A stretch of DNA of 64,000 bases, from positions 62,001-126,000 of the forward strand of contig NZ_ML133580.1 in NCBI RefSeq assembly GCF_003985125.1, read 5' to 3'. A program made the position numbers and the translations under genes. The stretch is from Rhizobium phaseoli. GTDB taxonomy: Bacteria > Pseudomonadota > Alphaproteobacteria > Rhizobiales > Rhizobiaceae. Positions 36,307-44,274 of the stretch are shown here, piece after piece (position 1 is the stretch's first letter; the number at the start of each line of letters is the position of its first letter). Below the pieces are notes generated by a model. That model searched no databases and was not told the DNA's origin. It worked only from the letters and a program-made list of their open reading frames with translations.

Positions 36307-36481
36307 AATTCCAGCAAAAGTGCGCAGCGGTTTTGCGTCCGGGATTGCGTAAAGCAGGCAAGCCCAATTCCAGCAAAAATGCGCAGCGGTTTTGCGTCCG
36401 GAGTTGCGTAAAGCAGGCAAGCTCCATTCCAGCAAAAGTGCGCAGCGGTTTTGCGTCCGGAATTGCAAAGCAGGCAAACCC
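36307..36481 (+). repeat. Three tandem copies of a 59-bp palindromic repeat
   Basis: The units start at 36307, 36366 and 36425, an exact 59-base period with a small deletion in the third. Each has the imperfect palindrome ATTCC-GCAAAA ... TTTTGC-GGAAT around a GTGCGCAGCG loop. The AAAAGTG-GCGGTTTT core is shared with the GAGCATGATG repeats at 21924 and 61363, so these belong to one superfamily. Confidence 0.9.
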
Positions 36482-36510
36482 GCAGTTTTGCCCTCGAAAT
36501 CAGCCCATCA

Positions 36511-36542
36511 GAAAAAGCGATGGCGCCCCTAGGAGCGCCATC
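36511..36542 (-). terminator. Terminator of the PRC-barrel gene
   Basis: Read on the minus strand, GATGGCGCTCC / GGGCGCCATC is followed by GCTTTTTC. It lies 27 bases past the stop of the PRC-barrel gene. Confidence 0.8.
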
Positions 36543-36568
36543 ACCTACGCTATACTACCGCGCGCGGT

Positions 36569-37174
36569 TTACTTAGGCGTGGTCGAGCCGGTTGCCGTCG
36601 TATCGGTACCGGTTGCGGCCGGGGCCTTTTCTGCGGACTGCATTGCCAGCGTCTTGAACTCAGGCGCGGCCTTCAGCGATTCGGCCGTTTCGCTGGTCGT
36701 CAGCTTGAGGCTGCCGTCCTGGGTGTTCTGGGCAACCGTGATCTTTTCCATCGGAACTGCGACATCCTTTTCGCCGATGCCAAGGAAGCCGCCGACGCCG
36801 ACGATTGCGGCGACGATGCCGCCGTCCTTCTTCAGGATCAGGTCGTTGATGCTGCCGATGCTTTCGTTGTTGCCGTTATAGACCGACTGACCGATATAGG
36901 TGTTGGCGCTGATCTGGTCCGGAGCCTGCTCCGTCAGATAGCTGCCCTGAGCCATATCCGTGCTCGGTTTTGCGGCCGGAGCCTGTGCGGCATCGCCTGC
37001 GGGTTTGGTGACGTCAGGGGTGACCGGTTTCGGTGCTGCCGGATCGGCCGGCGCTGCCTGGTTGGTCGCGGCGGGATCCGCAGGCTTCGGAGCGGTCTGC
37101 GAGAATGCCGCCGGTGCGAAAGCCGTGGCAAACAGCGCGCCAGCGGCAACGGTCGTCAAAAGTTTGCGTGTCAT
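36569..37174 (-). CDS. Secreted PRC-barrel domain protein
   Basis: A 201-aa protein with a signal peptide (cleavage after about residue 25, AAFSQ) and an Ala/Pro/Lys-rich linker (about 26-75). A PRC-barrel domain follows (about 85-150: YIGQSVYNGNNESIGSINDLIL ... GGFLGIGEKDVAVPMEKI), then a low-complexity tail. It is probably periplasmic. PRC-barrel proteins bind RNA or protein partners, and the role of exported versions in rhizobia is unknown. The gene is monocistronic with its own terminator. Confidence 0.85.
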   Translation of the reverse strand: MTRKLLTTVAAGALFATAFAPAAFSQTAPKPADPAATNQAAPADPAAPKPVTPDVTKPAGDAAQAPAAKPSTDMAQGSYLTEQAPDQISANTYIGQSVYNGNNESIGSINDLILKKDGGIVAAIVGVGGFLGIGEKDVAVPMEKITVAQNTQDGSLKLTTSETAESLKAAPEFKTLAMQSAEKAPAATGTDTTATGSTTPK

Positions 37175-37337
37175 TTCGAACCTACTTTCATTTCCCTAGT
37201 GTGAGCGCTGACCCGGCAATGATCCTTGCCGCGCCGGTTCGTAGGGAAAATGAGCGGTGCGCCGATTGGTTCCGGTTGAAAACACGGAAAATTTCTCGAT
37301 TTTCACGGAACTTTTATCGATCGATAGTGGCCGAAAC

Positions 37338-37366
37338 GAAAAGGCGCTCCTGCCCAGGAGCGCCTT
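37338..37366 (-). terminator. Terminator of the galactose/galactonate operon
   Basis: On the minus strand AAGGCGCTCCTG and AGGAGCGCCTT pair around GGC and are followed by a T-rich TTCGTTTCGG. It lies 25 bases after the SMP-30 stop. Confidence 0.8.
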
Positions 37367-37391
37367 CGATGGCGGCCGCAAGTGGCCGGGT

Positions 37392-38279
37392 TCAGATCAC
37401 ATAGAGGGGATCGAACACGCCTTTGACCTCGATGCCGAGTTCCAGAAGGGCGCCCGCGGAAGGCTGGGCCGAACGGGCATCCTCGTCGAGCCCTTCCCAG
37501 GCTGTCGTCACCGCCAGCCGGTCGGCATTGACGCCGATGAAGGCCGGGCAGGAGGGTTGGACGGCGGGGACCTTGTAGCGCGAGATGCGCAGCCCATCGG
37601 GATTGTAGCGATCGACGACGCCGGCGCCCCAGCGGGCATTCCAGATATAGCCGTCGGCATCGACCACTGAGCCGTCTATGTCGCCGGGCTCGTTCATGCT
37701 GTCGACGAGGACGATCGGCTCGCCCGCCGGCAGGCCGGTCTGGGGATCGACCATGACGCGCATCAGCCGGTTTATGCGCGAGTCCGTGTAATAGCCGATC
37801 GTGCCGTCGGGCGAGAAGCAGATCGAATTCGGAATGCTGATGCCGTTGAAGATCTTCGTCACCTTGCCGCTCGCGACATGATAGATCGCGCCAGCCTGGT
37901 TTTCCGCCCGTTTGCTCATCGTGCCGATCCAGAGCGCCCCGGAAGGATGGGTGCGGCCGTCGTTCGAACGGTTTTCCGGCCGGTCGTTTTCGAGCGCGGC
38001 GTAGAAGGTGAGATTGCCGCTTGCCACATCGCGAACGAACAGCCCTTCTTCCGTTGCGATCAGCTGCCGTCCGGCGTCGATGCGGGCCAGCACGCTTGCC
38101 ATGACAGGCAGCGGATGCACCTTTTTCTCCCCCGTCGCGAGTCTGAGTTCGTGCAGCTCCTTGCCGAGGATGTTGAACCACCAGACCGTGTTGCTGTCCG
38201 GATCATAGGTCGGCCCTTCGCCGAGGACGGAATTGGTGTTGCAAAGGGTCTTGCCTTCGAACTCGTAAATCTCGGTCAT
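37392..38279 (-). CDS. SMP-30/gluconolactonase family lactonase
   Basis: A 295-aa six-bladed propeller lactonase without signal peptide. Metal ligands are seen in LGEGPTYD (Glu), SIPNSICFSPDG (Asn) and DIDGSVVDADGYIWNARWG (Asp). In this operon the most likely substrate is a sugar lactone such as galactono-1,4-lactone, made by the SDR enzyme. The ATG at 38279 is 4 bases after the dgoA stop, with GGGAGCG upstream. Last gene of the operon. Confidence 0.9.
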   Translation of the reverse strand: MTEIYEFEGKTLCNTNSVLGEGPTYDPDSNTVWWFNILGKELHELRLATGEKKVHPLPVMASVLARIDAGRQLIATEEGLFVRDVASGNLTFYAALENDRPENRSNDGRTHPSGALWIGTMSKRAENQAGAIYHVASGKVTKIFNGISIPNSICFSPDGTIGYYTDSRINRLMRVMVDPQTGLPAGEPIVLVDSMNEPGDIDGSVVDADGYIWNARWGAGVVDRYNPDGLRISRYKVPAVQPSCPAFIGVNADRLAVTTAWEGLDEDARSAQPSAGALLELGIEVKGVFDPLYVI

Positions 38280-38283
38280 ACGC

Positions 38284-38916
38284 TCACGCTCCCATGGCTG
38301 CATCATAGGCGTAAATGGTCGCCTTGGCACGCTCGGCAACCTCTGCCGCGGTCATTCCCGGCTTGTAGAGGCTGGTGCCGAGGCCGAAGGCGAAGATGCC
38401 GGCCTTGGTGTAATCGCCGAAATTCTTGTCCGATACGCCGCCGACGGCGGCAATCGTCAGCTCCGGCGGCAGGATCGCCCGGATCGCCGTGATCCCGGAA
38501 GGACCGAGCACGCTCGCCGGAAAGAATTTGAGCCCGGTGGCGCCGGCCCGCGCTGCGGCCAGTGCCTCGGTCGGCGTGAAGACGCCTGGCATTGTCACCA
38601 TGCCATAGCCGCGTGCCCGGATGATCACCTCGGGTTCGACATTCGGCGTCACCAGCAGCTTGCCGCCGGCCGCATTCAGGCTGTCGACCGCCTCGACCGT
38701 CAGCACCGTGCCGGCGCCGATCAGCACCTCGGCAGGCGCCATCTTGGCGGCGATCTCGATTGATTTGAACGGCTCCGGCGAATTGAGCGGGATCTCGATC
38801 GCCGTCAGGCCGTTGTCGATCAGCGCGCCGACGACGCTTTCGGTCTCGTCGGGCCGGATGCCGCGCAGGATGGCGATCAGCGGGCGCTTCACGTCGGGGA
38901 AGGGGATACGGTTCAT
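38284..38916 (-). CDS. dgoA: 2-dehydro-3-deoxy-6-phosphogalactonate aldolase
   Basis: A 210-aa class I aldolase that splits KDPGal to pyruvate and glyceraldehyde 3-phosphate. The Schiff-base Lys lies in ATGLKFFPAS, and AILRGIRPDE near the start is typical. KDPG and KDPGal aldolases are hard to separate by sequence; the dgoK gene next to it decides for the galactonate branch. The start at 38916 is 13 bases after dgoK; upstream frame is spurious. Confidence 0.92.
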   Translation of the reverse strand: MNRIPFPDVKRPLIAILRGIRPDETESVVGALIDNGLTAIEIPLNSPEPFKSIEIAAKMAPAEVLIGAGTVLTVEAVDSLNAAGGKLLVTPNVEPEVIIRARGYGMVTMPGVFTPTEALAAARAGATGLKFFPASVLGPSGITAIRAILPPELTIAAVGGVSDKNFGDYTKAGIFAFGLGTSLYKPGMTAAEVAERAKATIYAYDAAMGA

Positions 38917-38929
38917 CGTGACAGCTTTC

Positions 38930-39844
38930 TCAATTCGGCCAGATGGCTTCGGCGGCGACCGATAGCCCGCGGCGCACGGCGGCGTCCGCATCGATGGCGG
39001 TGAAGGCAAGGGAGAGGGTTTTAAAAGCCTGTTCGTAGAGCGCCTGCAGGCGTCCGGAGGCGACGAGGGTGATGCCTGAGGTGGCGGCATCCTGCAGCGC
39101 CCCGGCGATTTCGAGGCCGATCAGCGTGCCGGAGAGCCGGGCTTGCGCGGCAGCGGCGGAGATCCCGTGCAGGAGCTGGCCGGAGCGGGCGGTAAAGAGC
39201 AGGTTGGAGGCAAGGGCCGGCCGGGCGAAAGCGGCCGAAACCGCCGCCTCGAAGGCCGCCGCGTCGGCCGGCTGCTCCTCGGCCCCGGCAACGGCATGCG
39301 ACAGGATCGTGTGTTTGCTGATCGCGTCGAAGAGTTCGCCGGTCATGAAGGTGGAAAAGCCGGTCACCTCTGCGTCCGTCACGTGCACCCATTTCGAATG
39401 CGTGCCGGGCATGCAGACCGCCTGAGGGCCGGCGCTTGTGCCGCCGAGCGCGCCGAGCAGCTGGGTTTCCTCGCCGCGCATGACATCCGGCGTCGCCGTC
39501 TGCCGCTGGGCAAGGCCCGGCAAGATGCGGATGTCGCGGCTTTCGCCAGGCACGCGGACGGCGGCAGTCAGGATCGAGGCGAGCGGGGTTGGCACGTCGA
39601 TATAACCGGCCTCGACCCAACCCTGCCGTGCGCCGGCCATGCCGCAGACGATCACCGGCAGGGTGTCCGGTGCTTCGACAGCGGCGAGATGGCCAGATAG
39701 TACGGCGGAAAAGCCGGTCTTTGCCGCGCTGGTCATGCCTTCGCCGCTGCGGCGCTCGGCAAGCACGCGGCCGTCCCGGGCGATCAGCCACAATCGGAAG
39801 CTGCTGGTGCCCCAGTCCACCGCGACATAAGCGGGATTAGCCAT
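38930..39844 (-). CDS. dgoK: 2-dehydro-3-deoxygalactonokinase
   Basis: A 304-aa kinase phosphorylating 2-dehydro-3-deoxygalactonate at C6. The N-terminal phosphate loop AVDWGTSSFRLWL and the central GTHSKWV segment are family hallmarks (ASKHA fold). Its start codon shares one base with the stop of the SDR gene (TAATG), indicating translational coupling. Confidence 0.93.
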   Translation of the reverse strand: MANPAYVAVDWGTSSFRLWLIARDGRVLAERRSGEGMTSAAKTGFSAVLSGHLAAVEAPDTLPVIVCGMAGARQGWVEAGYIDVPTPLASILTAAVRVPGESRDIRILPGLAQRQTATPDVMRGEETQLLGALGGTSAGPQAVCMPGTHSKWVHVTDAEVTGFSTFMTGELFDAISKHTILSHAVAGAEEQPADAAAFEAAVSAAFARPALASNLLFTARSGQLLHGISAAAAQARLSGTLIGLEIAGALQDAATSGITLVASGRLQALYEQAFKTLSLAFTAIDADAAVRRGLSVAAEAIWPN

Positions 39845-40614
39845 TACAGAACGCCTCCGTCGACAATCAGGGACTGGGCGGTCATTCCGGCCGCGCAGTC
39901 GGATGCAAGAAACAGGCAGGGACCGACGATCGCATCGGCTTTGAGCGGGACTTTCAGGCATTGCTGCTCGACCGAGCGGGCGATGCTCTCTTCGGTCAGC
40001 CACAACTGCATCTGCCGTTCGGTGACGACCATGCCGGGCAGGATGCAGTTGACCCGGATATTTTCCGGGCCGAGCCTGCCTGCCATGCTCTTCGTCAGGC
40101 CGACCACCGCCGCCTTTGCCGCCGCATAGGCGGGAAAACCGCCCATGTTCAGCTTGAAGGCGATCGACGACATATTGACGATCGCACCGCCGCCGGCCGC
40201 CCGCATCGATGGTGCGGCCGCCTGCGAGGTGAAGAATACATGCCGCAGGTTGACCGCCTGGTTGTTGTCCCAGTAGGCCTCGGTGACGGCGTCGAATTCG
40301 TGGCGGTCGTCCCAGGCGGCATTGTTGACGAGCACGCGGATCGGCCCGGAAGCGGCAACGACATTATCGACGGTTCGCCGGATCGCCTCGATGTCACGCA
40401 GATCCGCATGGTAAAAGGAAACCGGGTGCGCGGTCTGGCCCGACAGCGTCTCGGCAAGCGCATTGCCGGCGGCCTCGGCGATGTCGATGAAGGAAACCTT
40501 GGCGCCCTGGCGCGCAAAACCTTCGACGATCGCAGCCCCGATACCCGATCCGCCGCCGGTGACGAGCACGGTTCGGTCCCTGAATTCCGGAAACTGGGCT
40601 GACGTCGCAGTCAT
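39844..40614 (-). CDS. Short-chain dehydrogenase (probable galactose dehydrogenase)
   Basis: A 256-aa NAD(P)-dependent SDR. It has the TGGGSGIG cofactor loop, NNAAWDD, the Ser in MSSIAF, and the catalytic YAAAK (Tyr/Lys). Operon context with lactonase, KDGal kinase and aldolase suggests oxidation of D-galactose, or a related aldose such as L-fuconate-type sugars, to the lactone. It is the first gene of the operon, divergent from an IclR regulator. Confidence 0.87.
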   Translation of the reverse strand: MTATSAQFPEFRDRTVLVTGGGSGIGAAIVEGFARQGAKVSFIDIAEAAGNALAETLSGQTAHPVSFYHADLRDIEAIRRTVDNVVAASGPIRVLVNNAAWDDRHEFDAVTEAYWDNNQAVNLRHVFFTSQAAAPSMRAAGGGAIVNMSSIAFKLNMGGFPAYAAAKAAVVGLTKSMAGRLGPENIRVNCILPGMVVTERQMQLWLTEESIARSVEQQCLKVPLKADAIVGPCLFLASDCAAGMTAQSLIVDGGVL

Positions 40615-40638
40615 CGTCTTCTCCCGACGAAATAGATT

Positions 40639-40655
40639 GTTCCATTATTTGGAAC
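40639..40655. promoter_or_regulatory. Operator palindrome between SDR operon and IclR gene
   Basis: The perfect inverted repeat GTTCCA-N5-TGGAAC, with a half-site TGGAAT at about 40670, lies 25 bases upstream of the SDR start. IclR-family regulators bind TGGAAA-type palindromes, so this is probably the operator for the divergent regulator. Confidence 0.75.
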
Positions 40656-40660
40656 TGAAT

Positions 40661-40689
40661 TTGACTATATGGAATTATCAGATTATACT
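40661..40689 (+). promoter_or_regulatory. Sigma-70 type promoter of the IclR gene
   Basis: TTGACT (40661-40666), 17-base spacer, TATACT (40684-40689), 28 bases before the regulator's ATG. The TGGAAT half-site lies inside the spacer, which would allow autoregulation. Confidence 0.75.
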
Positions 40690-40717
40690 GCCCTTTCTGT
40701 CAAGGGCGGATGAGACG

Positions 40718-41515
40718 ATGAATGCAAACGGCGACGGCATGGCGCAGGCACGCGAGACCGGCACACTCGGCAAACTGATGGTGCTGCTCGATCTCGTTAC
40801 CCATGCGGATGCGCCGTTGCGGTTCACCGATATCCTGTCGCTCGCCGGCCAGCCGCGCGGCACCCTCCATCGGCAGCTCAGCCATCTCGTCGAGGAAGGG
40901 CTGCTCGAACTCGACGGCGATGGCCGTTATGCGCCGGGCCTGCGCCTGCTCGATTTCGCCGCCCGCAGTTGGGCGCGTAATGAATTCCGCCTGATTGCCG
41001 AACCGCATCTTGCCGCTCTGCAGCAGGTGACCGGTGAGACCGTGCATCTCGGTGTTCTCCGAGGCCAGTCGATCATCTATCTCGACAAGGTCGAGGGCCG
41101 CCAGCCGGTGCGGATGTATTCGCAGATCGGCAATGCCTCGCCCTGTTACTGCACCGGCGTCGGCAAGGCGGCGCTGTCGCTGCTTCCGGCCGAAAGCTTG
41201 GCCGATCTCCTTGCCGGCGTGAATTTCACCCGCTTTACCGCCGCCACCCATGCCTCGCCGGCCAGCCTGCTCGCCGAAATCCATGAGATCGCCGATCAGG
41301 GTTATGCTTTCGACCGTGAGGAGCACGAGGCCGGCATCCGCTGCGTCGCCGCACCCATCTGGTCGGAGGATCGGACTTTTCTCGGCGGCGTCTCGATCAC
41401 CGGCCCGGCCTACCGTCTGTCGATGGAACTTCTCGCCCAATGGGCCGTTCCGGTCCAGCAGGCTGCCGGAAGCATCATGGAAGGCATGCGCATCCGGCTC
41501 GGCCCGCGTCGCTAG
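40718..41515 (+). CDS. IclR-family transcriptional regulator
   Basis: A 265-aa regulator. The N-terminal winged HTH (about residues 10-70, FTDILSLAGQPRGTLHRQLSHLVEEGLL) is followed by the GAF-like IclR effector domain (about 85-255, ETVHLGVLRGQSIIYLDKVEG, CTGVGKAAL, GIRCVAAPIW). It most likely controls the divergent galactose/galactonate operon in response to a pathway intermediate. The start is ATG at 40718. Confidence 0.92.
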   Translation: MNANGDGMAQARETGTLGKLMVLLDLVTHADAPLRFTDILSLAGQPRGTLHRQLSHLVEEGLLELDGDGRYAPGLRLLDFAARSWARNEFRLIAEPHLAALQQVTGETVHLGVLRGQSIIYLDKVEGRQPVRMYSQIGNASPCYCTGVGKAALSLLPAESLADLLAGVNFTRFTAATHASPASLLAEIHEIADQGYAFDREEHEAGIRCVAAPIWSEDRTFLGGVSITGPAYRLSMELLAQWAVPVQQAAGSIMEGMRIRLGPRR

Positions 41516-41829
41516 AGTATGCCGCGCAAAGCTGTGCAGCGGTCTTGCGATAACGACAGGCGTAAAAATACGGGGTTAAAACGCCGCGCGTGAATCTGAA
41601 ACGAACGCGAGAAAAATTTGCTCTCTGCCCCTTGCCGAATGCGATTTGAGAGCATGCTTACGATGAGGGGCGTTATTGAGGTTTGCCGGCGACAACAACT
41701 GCAAATAGCAATCGACAACACTTCCGGCCGAACGCTCAACGCCGCGGGCCGGATTGCATTTGATCCGGCAGCAATCGTCATTCCCCGATGCAAGCGAACC
41801 GGCCACGGTGCCGAAGATGAAGAAATGTG
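41516..41829. other. Spacer with a degenerate palindromic repeat, no gene seen
   Basis: 41514-41575 looks like a decayed relative of the AAAAGTG/GCGGTTTT repeats (CTAGAGTATGCCGCGCAAAG with GTGCAGCGGTCTTGCG). The rest has only short unconvincing frames and probably holds the promoter of the LuxR-type gene. Confidence 0.5.
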
Positions 41830-42567
41830 ATGGAACCCTTAGCGCAAACATCCACGGACGAAGAAGACGATTATATCAAGGAAATTGCCGGCCTGAAGAC
41901 GCAGTTCGATATCTTCCGGTTCATGAAACGCGTGACCGAAGCCTATCGCTGCCGCGCCTTCATGGTTCTCAATCTGCCGCCGATCACATCCCTCGATCTT
42001 CAGGGCAATACCGTCATCACCAGCTGGCCGGCCGAGCTTCTGGCGCTTTACGATCAGGAGGGGTTGATGGTGAACAGCCCGGTTCTGCGGCGGCTGAGAA
42101 CATCGGCGCGACCCTTCTCTTACGACATGTCGCGGCAGAACTGGTCGCGCGACGACGGTAAGTCCGACCTCGTCGTCGGGCTGTTCGAACGTTTCAGGAT
42201 GACGCGCTGCGCCTATTTCCCGACGCATGAACCGTCCGGTCTGCGCGGTGCCGTCTCCTTCGCCGGCGATCGTGAACCCTTCAGCCCGGCCGAGATGCGC
42301 GAGCTTTGCTATATCGCCATCCACGTCTTCGACAGGCTTGCCGAGATTCGCAACCTCGATACCCGCGTGACCGATGCGCTGACCGACCGGGAGATCGATT
42401 GCCTGAACTGGACGGCGGCGGGCAAGACGAGCGCCGAAATCGCCGAAATCCTGGTGCTGTCCGAGCATACGGTCAATCATTACCTCAACCGCGCCACCAA
42501 GAAGCTCGACACCGTCAACCGCACCCAGGCCGTCGCCAAGGCGCTCAGGATCGGCCTGATCAAATAA
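41830..42567 (+). CDS. LuxR-type regulator with divergent autoinducer-binding domain
   Basis: The 245-aa protein has an autoinducer-binding-like domain (about residues 20-170) and a LuxR/FixJ HTH (about 183-243, LTDREIDCLNWTAAGKTSAEIAEIL ending in LSEHTVNHYLNRATKKL). In TraR-type receptors a Trp-Tyr-Asp-Pro-Trp set contacts the acyl-homoserine lactone. Here the aligned stretch reads SWPAELLALY ... MVNSPV, with Asn-Ser in place of the Asp. No luxI homologue is nearby. It is therefore a solo regulator, possibly ligand-independent or with another ligand. GTG at 41827 is an alternative start. Confidence 0.85.
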   Translation: MEPLAQTSTDEEDDYIKEIAGLKTQFDIFRFMKRVTEAYRCRAFMVLNLPPITSLDLQGNTVITSWPAELLALYDQEGLMVNSPVLRRLRTSARPFSYDMSRQNWSRDDGKSDLVVGLFERFRMTRCAYFPTHEPSGLRGAVSFAGDREPFSPAEMRELCYIAIHVFDRLAEIRNLDTRVTDALTDREIDCLNWTAAGKTSAEIAEILVLSEHTVNHYLNRATKKLDTVNRTQAVAKALRIGLIK

Positions 42568-43089
42568 GTTGCAAAGACGGCGATAGACTCTAGCCGGGCC
42601 GCTTAGCGCGTAGGCAGATCGGCACGCCGTCCCGCCCCTTGCGCCTGCTTTTTCCATCTGGCACGCTTTCTGCATCTCTTATGCCAGAGGTCCAGAGGGG
42701 ACTTTGCTGACCAGCGCCAGGAAATGGCGCGGCCGACACACCGCTGCCCGACGCCGATGCCGCTTCTCTCCTGGGCCCTCGGCGTCGGCGGTGGTTGTTG
42801 CCTTTCGGCACCGCTTCTTGCGCAGCTGTTCACGATTTCGTCTTGCCGCTCACTTTTTTCTGGCCTTTTTTTCGGCTTGCGCTAGTTCGCCCCGCATTGC
42901 GCCGGTTCTCGGGGAGAGAGACCGTTGCGGCCATCAGGGCGAAAGCCCGGCGGACTTGATGGCCGCAACGGATTTCGAACCGGCCGGCGTTTTTCAAAGC
43001 CGGCAAATCGATTTTCCTCTCGCTGATTTTGTTTGGCGAAGACGTGCGCCTCCACTATCTGTGATCCAAGAAGAAGCAGTGAGGGTGGA
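42568..43089. other. 522-base gap upstream of mrp
   Basis: A frame of 129 codons (42704-43093) is open but has Arg/Ser-rich composition without a domain. No tRNA is seen. The right half holds the structured element at 42923-43004. The rest is unassigned. Confidence 0.5.
42923..43004 (+). ncRNA. Candidate structured RNA or leader upstream of mrp
   Basis: A 14-base perfect inverted repeat (CGTTGCGGCCATCA at 42923-42936, complement at 42957-42970) encloses a second hairpin GGGC-GAAA-GCCC (42937-42948) with a GNRA tetraloop. A third hairpin GCCGGC-N10-GCCGGC (42983-43004) follows, 86 bases before the mrp start. This could be a small RNA or a cis-acting leader. I recognise no named RNA family. 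Confidence 0.45.
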
Positions 43090-44274
43090 ATGACCGACGT
43101 CACCAAGGAACAGGTTCTCGAAACGCTGAAGACCGTGCGCGGACCGGATCTCGAGCACGATATCGTCGCGCTCGGCATGGTCTCGGATGTGTTCATCTCC
43201 GACGGCAAGGTCTATTTCTCCATCACAGTCCCGGCCGAGCGCGCCAAGGAGTTGGAGCCGATGCGGCTCGCTGCCGAGCGCGTCATCAAGGAAATGCCGG
43301 GCGTCAAGGGCGCGCTCGTCACGCTGACGGCGGACCGGAAAGCGGCGGCCGCAGCACCCGCTGCGCGCCCGACGCCAAACCCGCCGCATGGCCATGCCGG
43401 TCATGATCACGGCGGCCATGATCACCAGCATCACGCCCCTGCGCCCCAGCAACAGGCGCCGCGGGCCGGCAAGATCGGCGTTCCCGGCATCGGCGCCATC
43501 ATCGCCGTCGCCTCCGGCAAAGGCGGGGTCGGCAAGTCGACCACCGCCGTCAACCTGGCGCTCGGCCTGCTTGCCAACGGCCTTCGCGTCGGCATTCTCG
43601 ATGCCGATATCTACGGCCCCTCCATGCCGCGGCTCCTGAAGATTTCCGGTCGCCCGACGCAGATCGACGGCCGTATCATCAATCCGATGGAGAATTACGG
43701 CCTCAAGGTCATGTCGATGGGCTTCCTCGTCGACGAGGAGACGGCGATGATCTGGCGCGGGCCGATGGTTCAGTCGGCGCTGCTGCAGATGCTGCGCGAA
43801 GTCGCCTGGGGCGAGCTCGACGTCCTCGTCGTCGACATGCCGCCCGGTACCGGCGATGCGCAATTGACCATGGCCCAGCAGGTGCCGCTTGCCGGCGCCG
43901 TCATCGTCTCGACGCCGCAGGATCTCGCTTTGATCGATGCCCGCAAGGGCCTCAACATGTTCCGCAAGGTCGAGGTGCCGGTGCTCGGCATCGTCGAGAA
44001 CATGAGCTATTTCATCGCCCCCGATACCGGCACCCGTTATGACATCTTCGGTCACGGCGGCGCCCGCAAGGAAGCTGAGCGCATCGGCGTGCCCTTCCTC
44101 GGCGAAGTGCCGTTGACGATGAATATCCGTGAAACCTCCGACGCCGGCACCCCGCTCGTCGCCTCCGATCCGAACGGTGTCGTTGCCGGCATCTATCGCG
44201 GCATCGCCACCAAGGTCTGGGAGCAGCTCGGCGGCCAGTCCCGGCGCCCAGCGCCGGCAATCGTCTTCGAATAG
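43090..44274 (+). CDS. apbC: Mrp/ApbC-family ATPase (iron-sulfur carrier type)
   Basis: The 394-aa protein has an N-terminal MIP18-like domain (about 1-85). A His-rich linker follows (HGHAGHDHGGHDHQHH, about 98-115), then a ParA/MinD-type P-loop ATPase (about 130-380) with SGKGGVGKST near residue 141 and the DMPPGTGDAQLT motif. The usual C-terminal CxxC in the ENMSYF-C-x-x-C segment is absent: the sequence reads ENMSYFIAPDTGTRYDIFG. Cluster binding through those Cys is therefore not possible in this protein. The start is ATG at 43090. Confidence 0.93.
   Translation: MTDVTKEQVLETLKTVRGPDLEHDIVALGMVSDVFISDGKVYFSITVPAERAKELEPMRLAAERVIKEMPGVKGALVTLTADRKAAAAAPAARPTPNPPHGHAGHDHGGHDHQHHAPAPQQQAPRAGKIGVPGIGAIIAVASGKGGVGKSTTAVNLALGLLANGLRVGILDADIYGPSMPRLLKISGRPTQIDGRIINPMENYGLKVMSMGFLVDEETAMIWRGPMVQSALLQMLREVAWGELDVLVVDMPPGTGDAQLTMAQQVPLAGAVIVSTPQDLALIDARKGLNMFRKVEVPVLGIVENMSYFIAPDTGTRYDIFGHGGARKEAERIGVPFLGEVPLTMNIRETSDAGTPLVASDPNGVVAGIYRGIATKVWEQLGGQSRRPAPAIVFE

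Noticed and set aside
36307..36481. Possible CRISPR array from three regular repeats
   Set aside because: The units are directly adjacent with a 59-base period and no unique spacers, there are only three, and the sequence belongs to a dispersed palindrome family.
42704..43093. 129-codon frame in the gap before mrp
   Set aside because: Arg/Ser/Phe-rich with no domain; it crosses the structured element and overlaps the mrp start in another frame.
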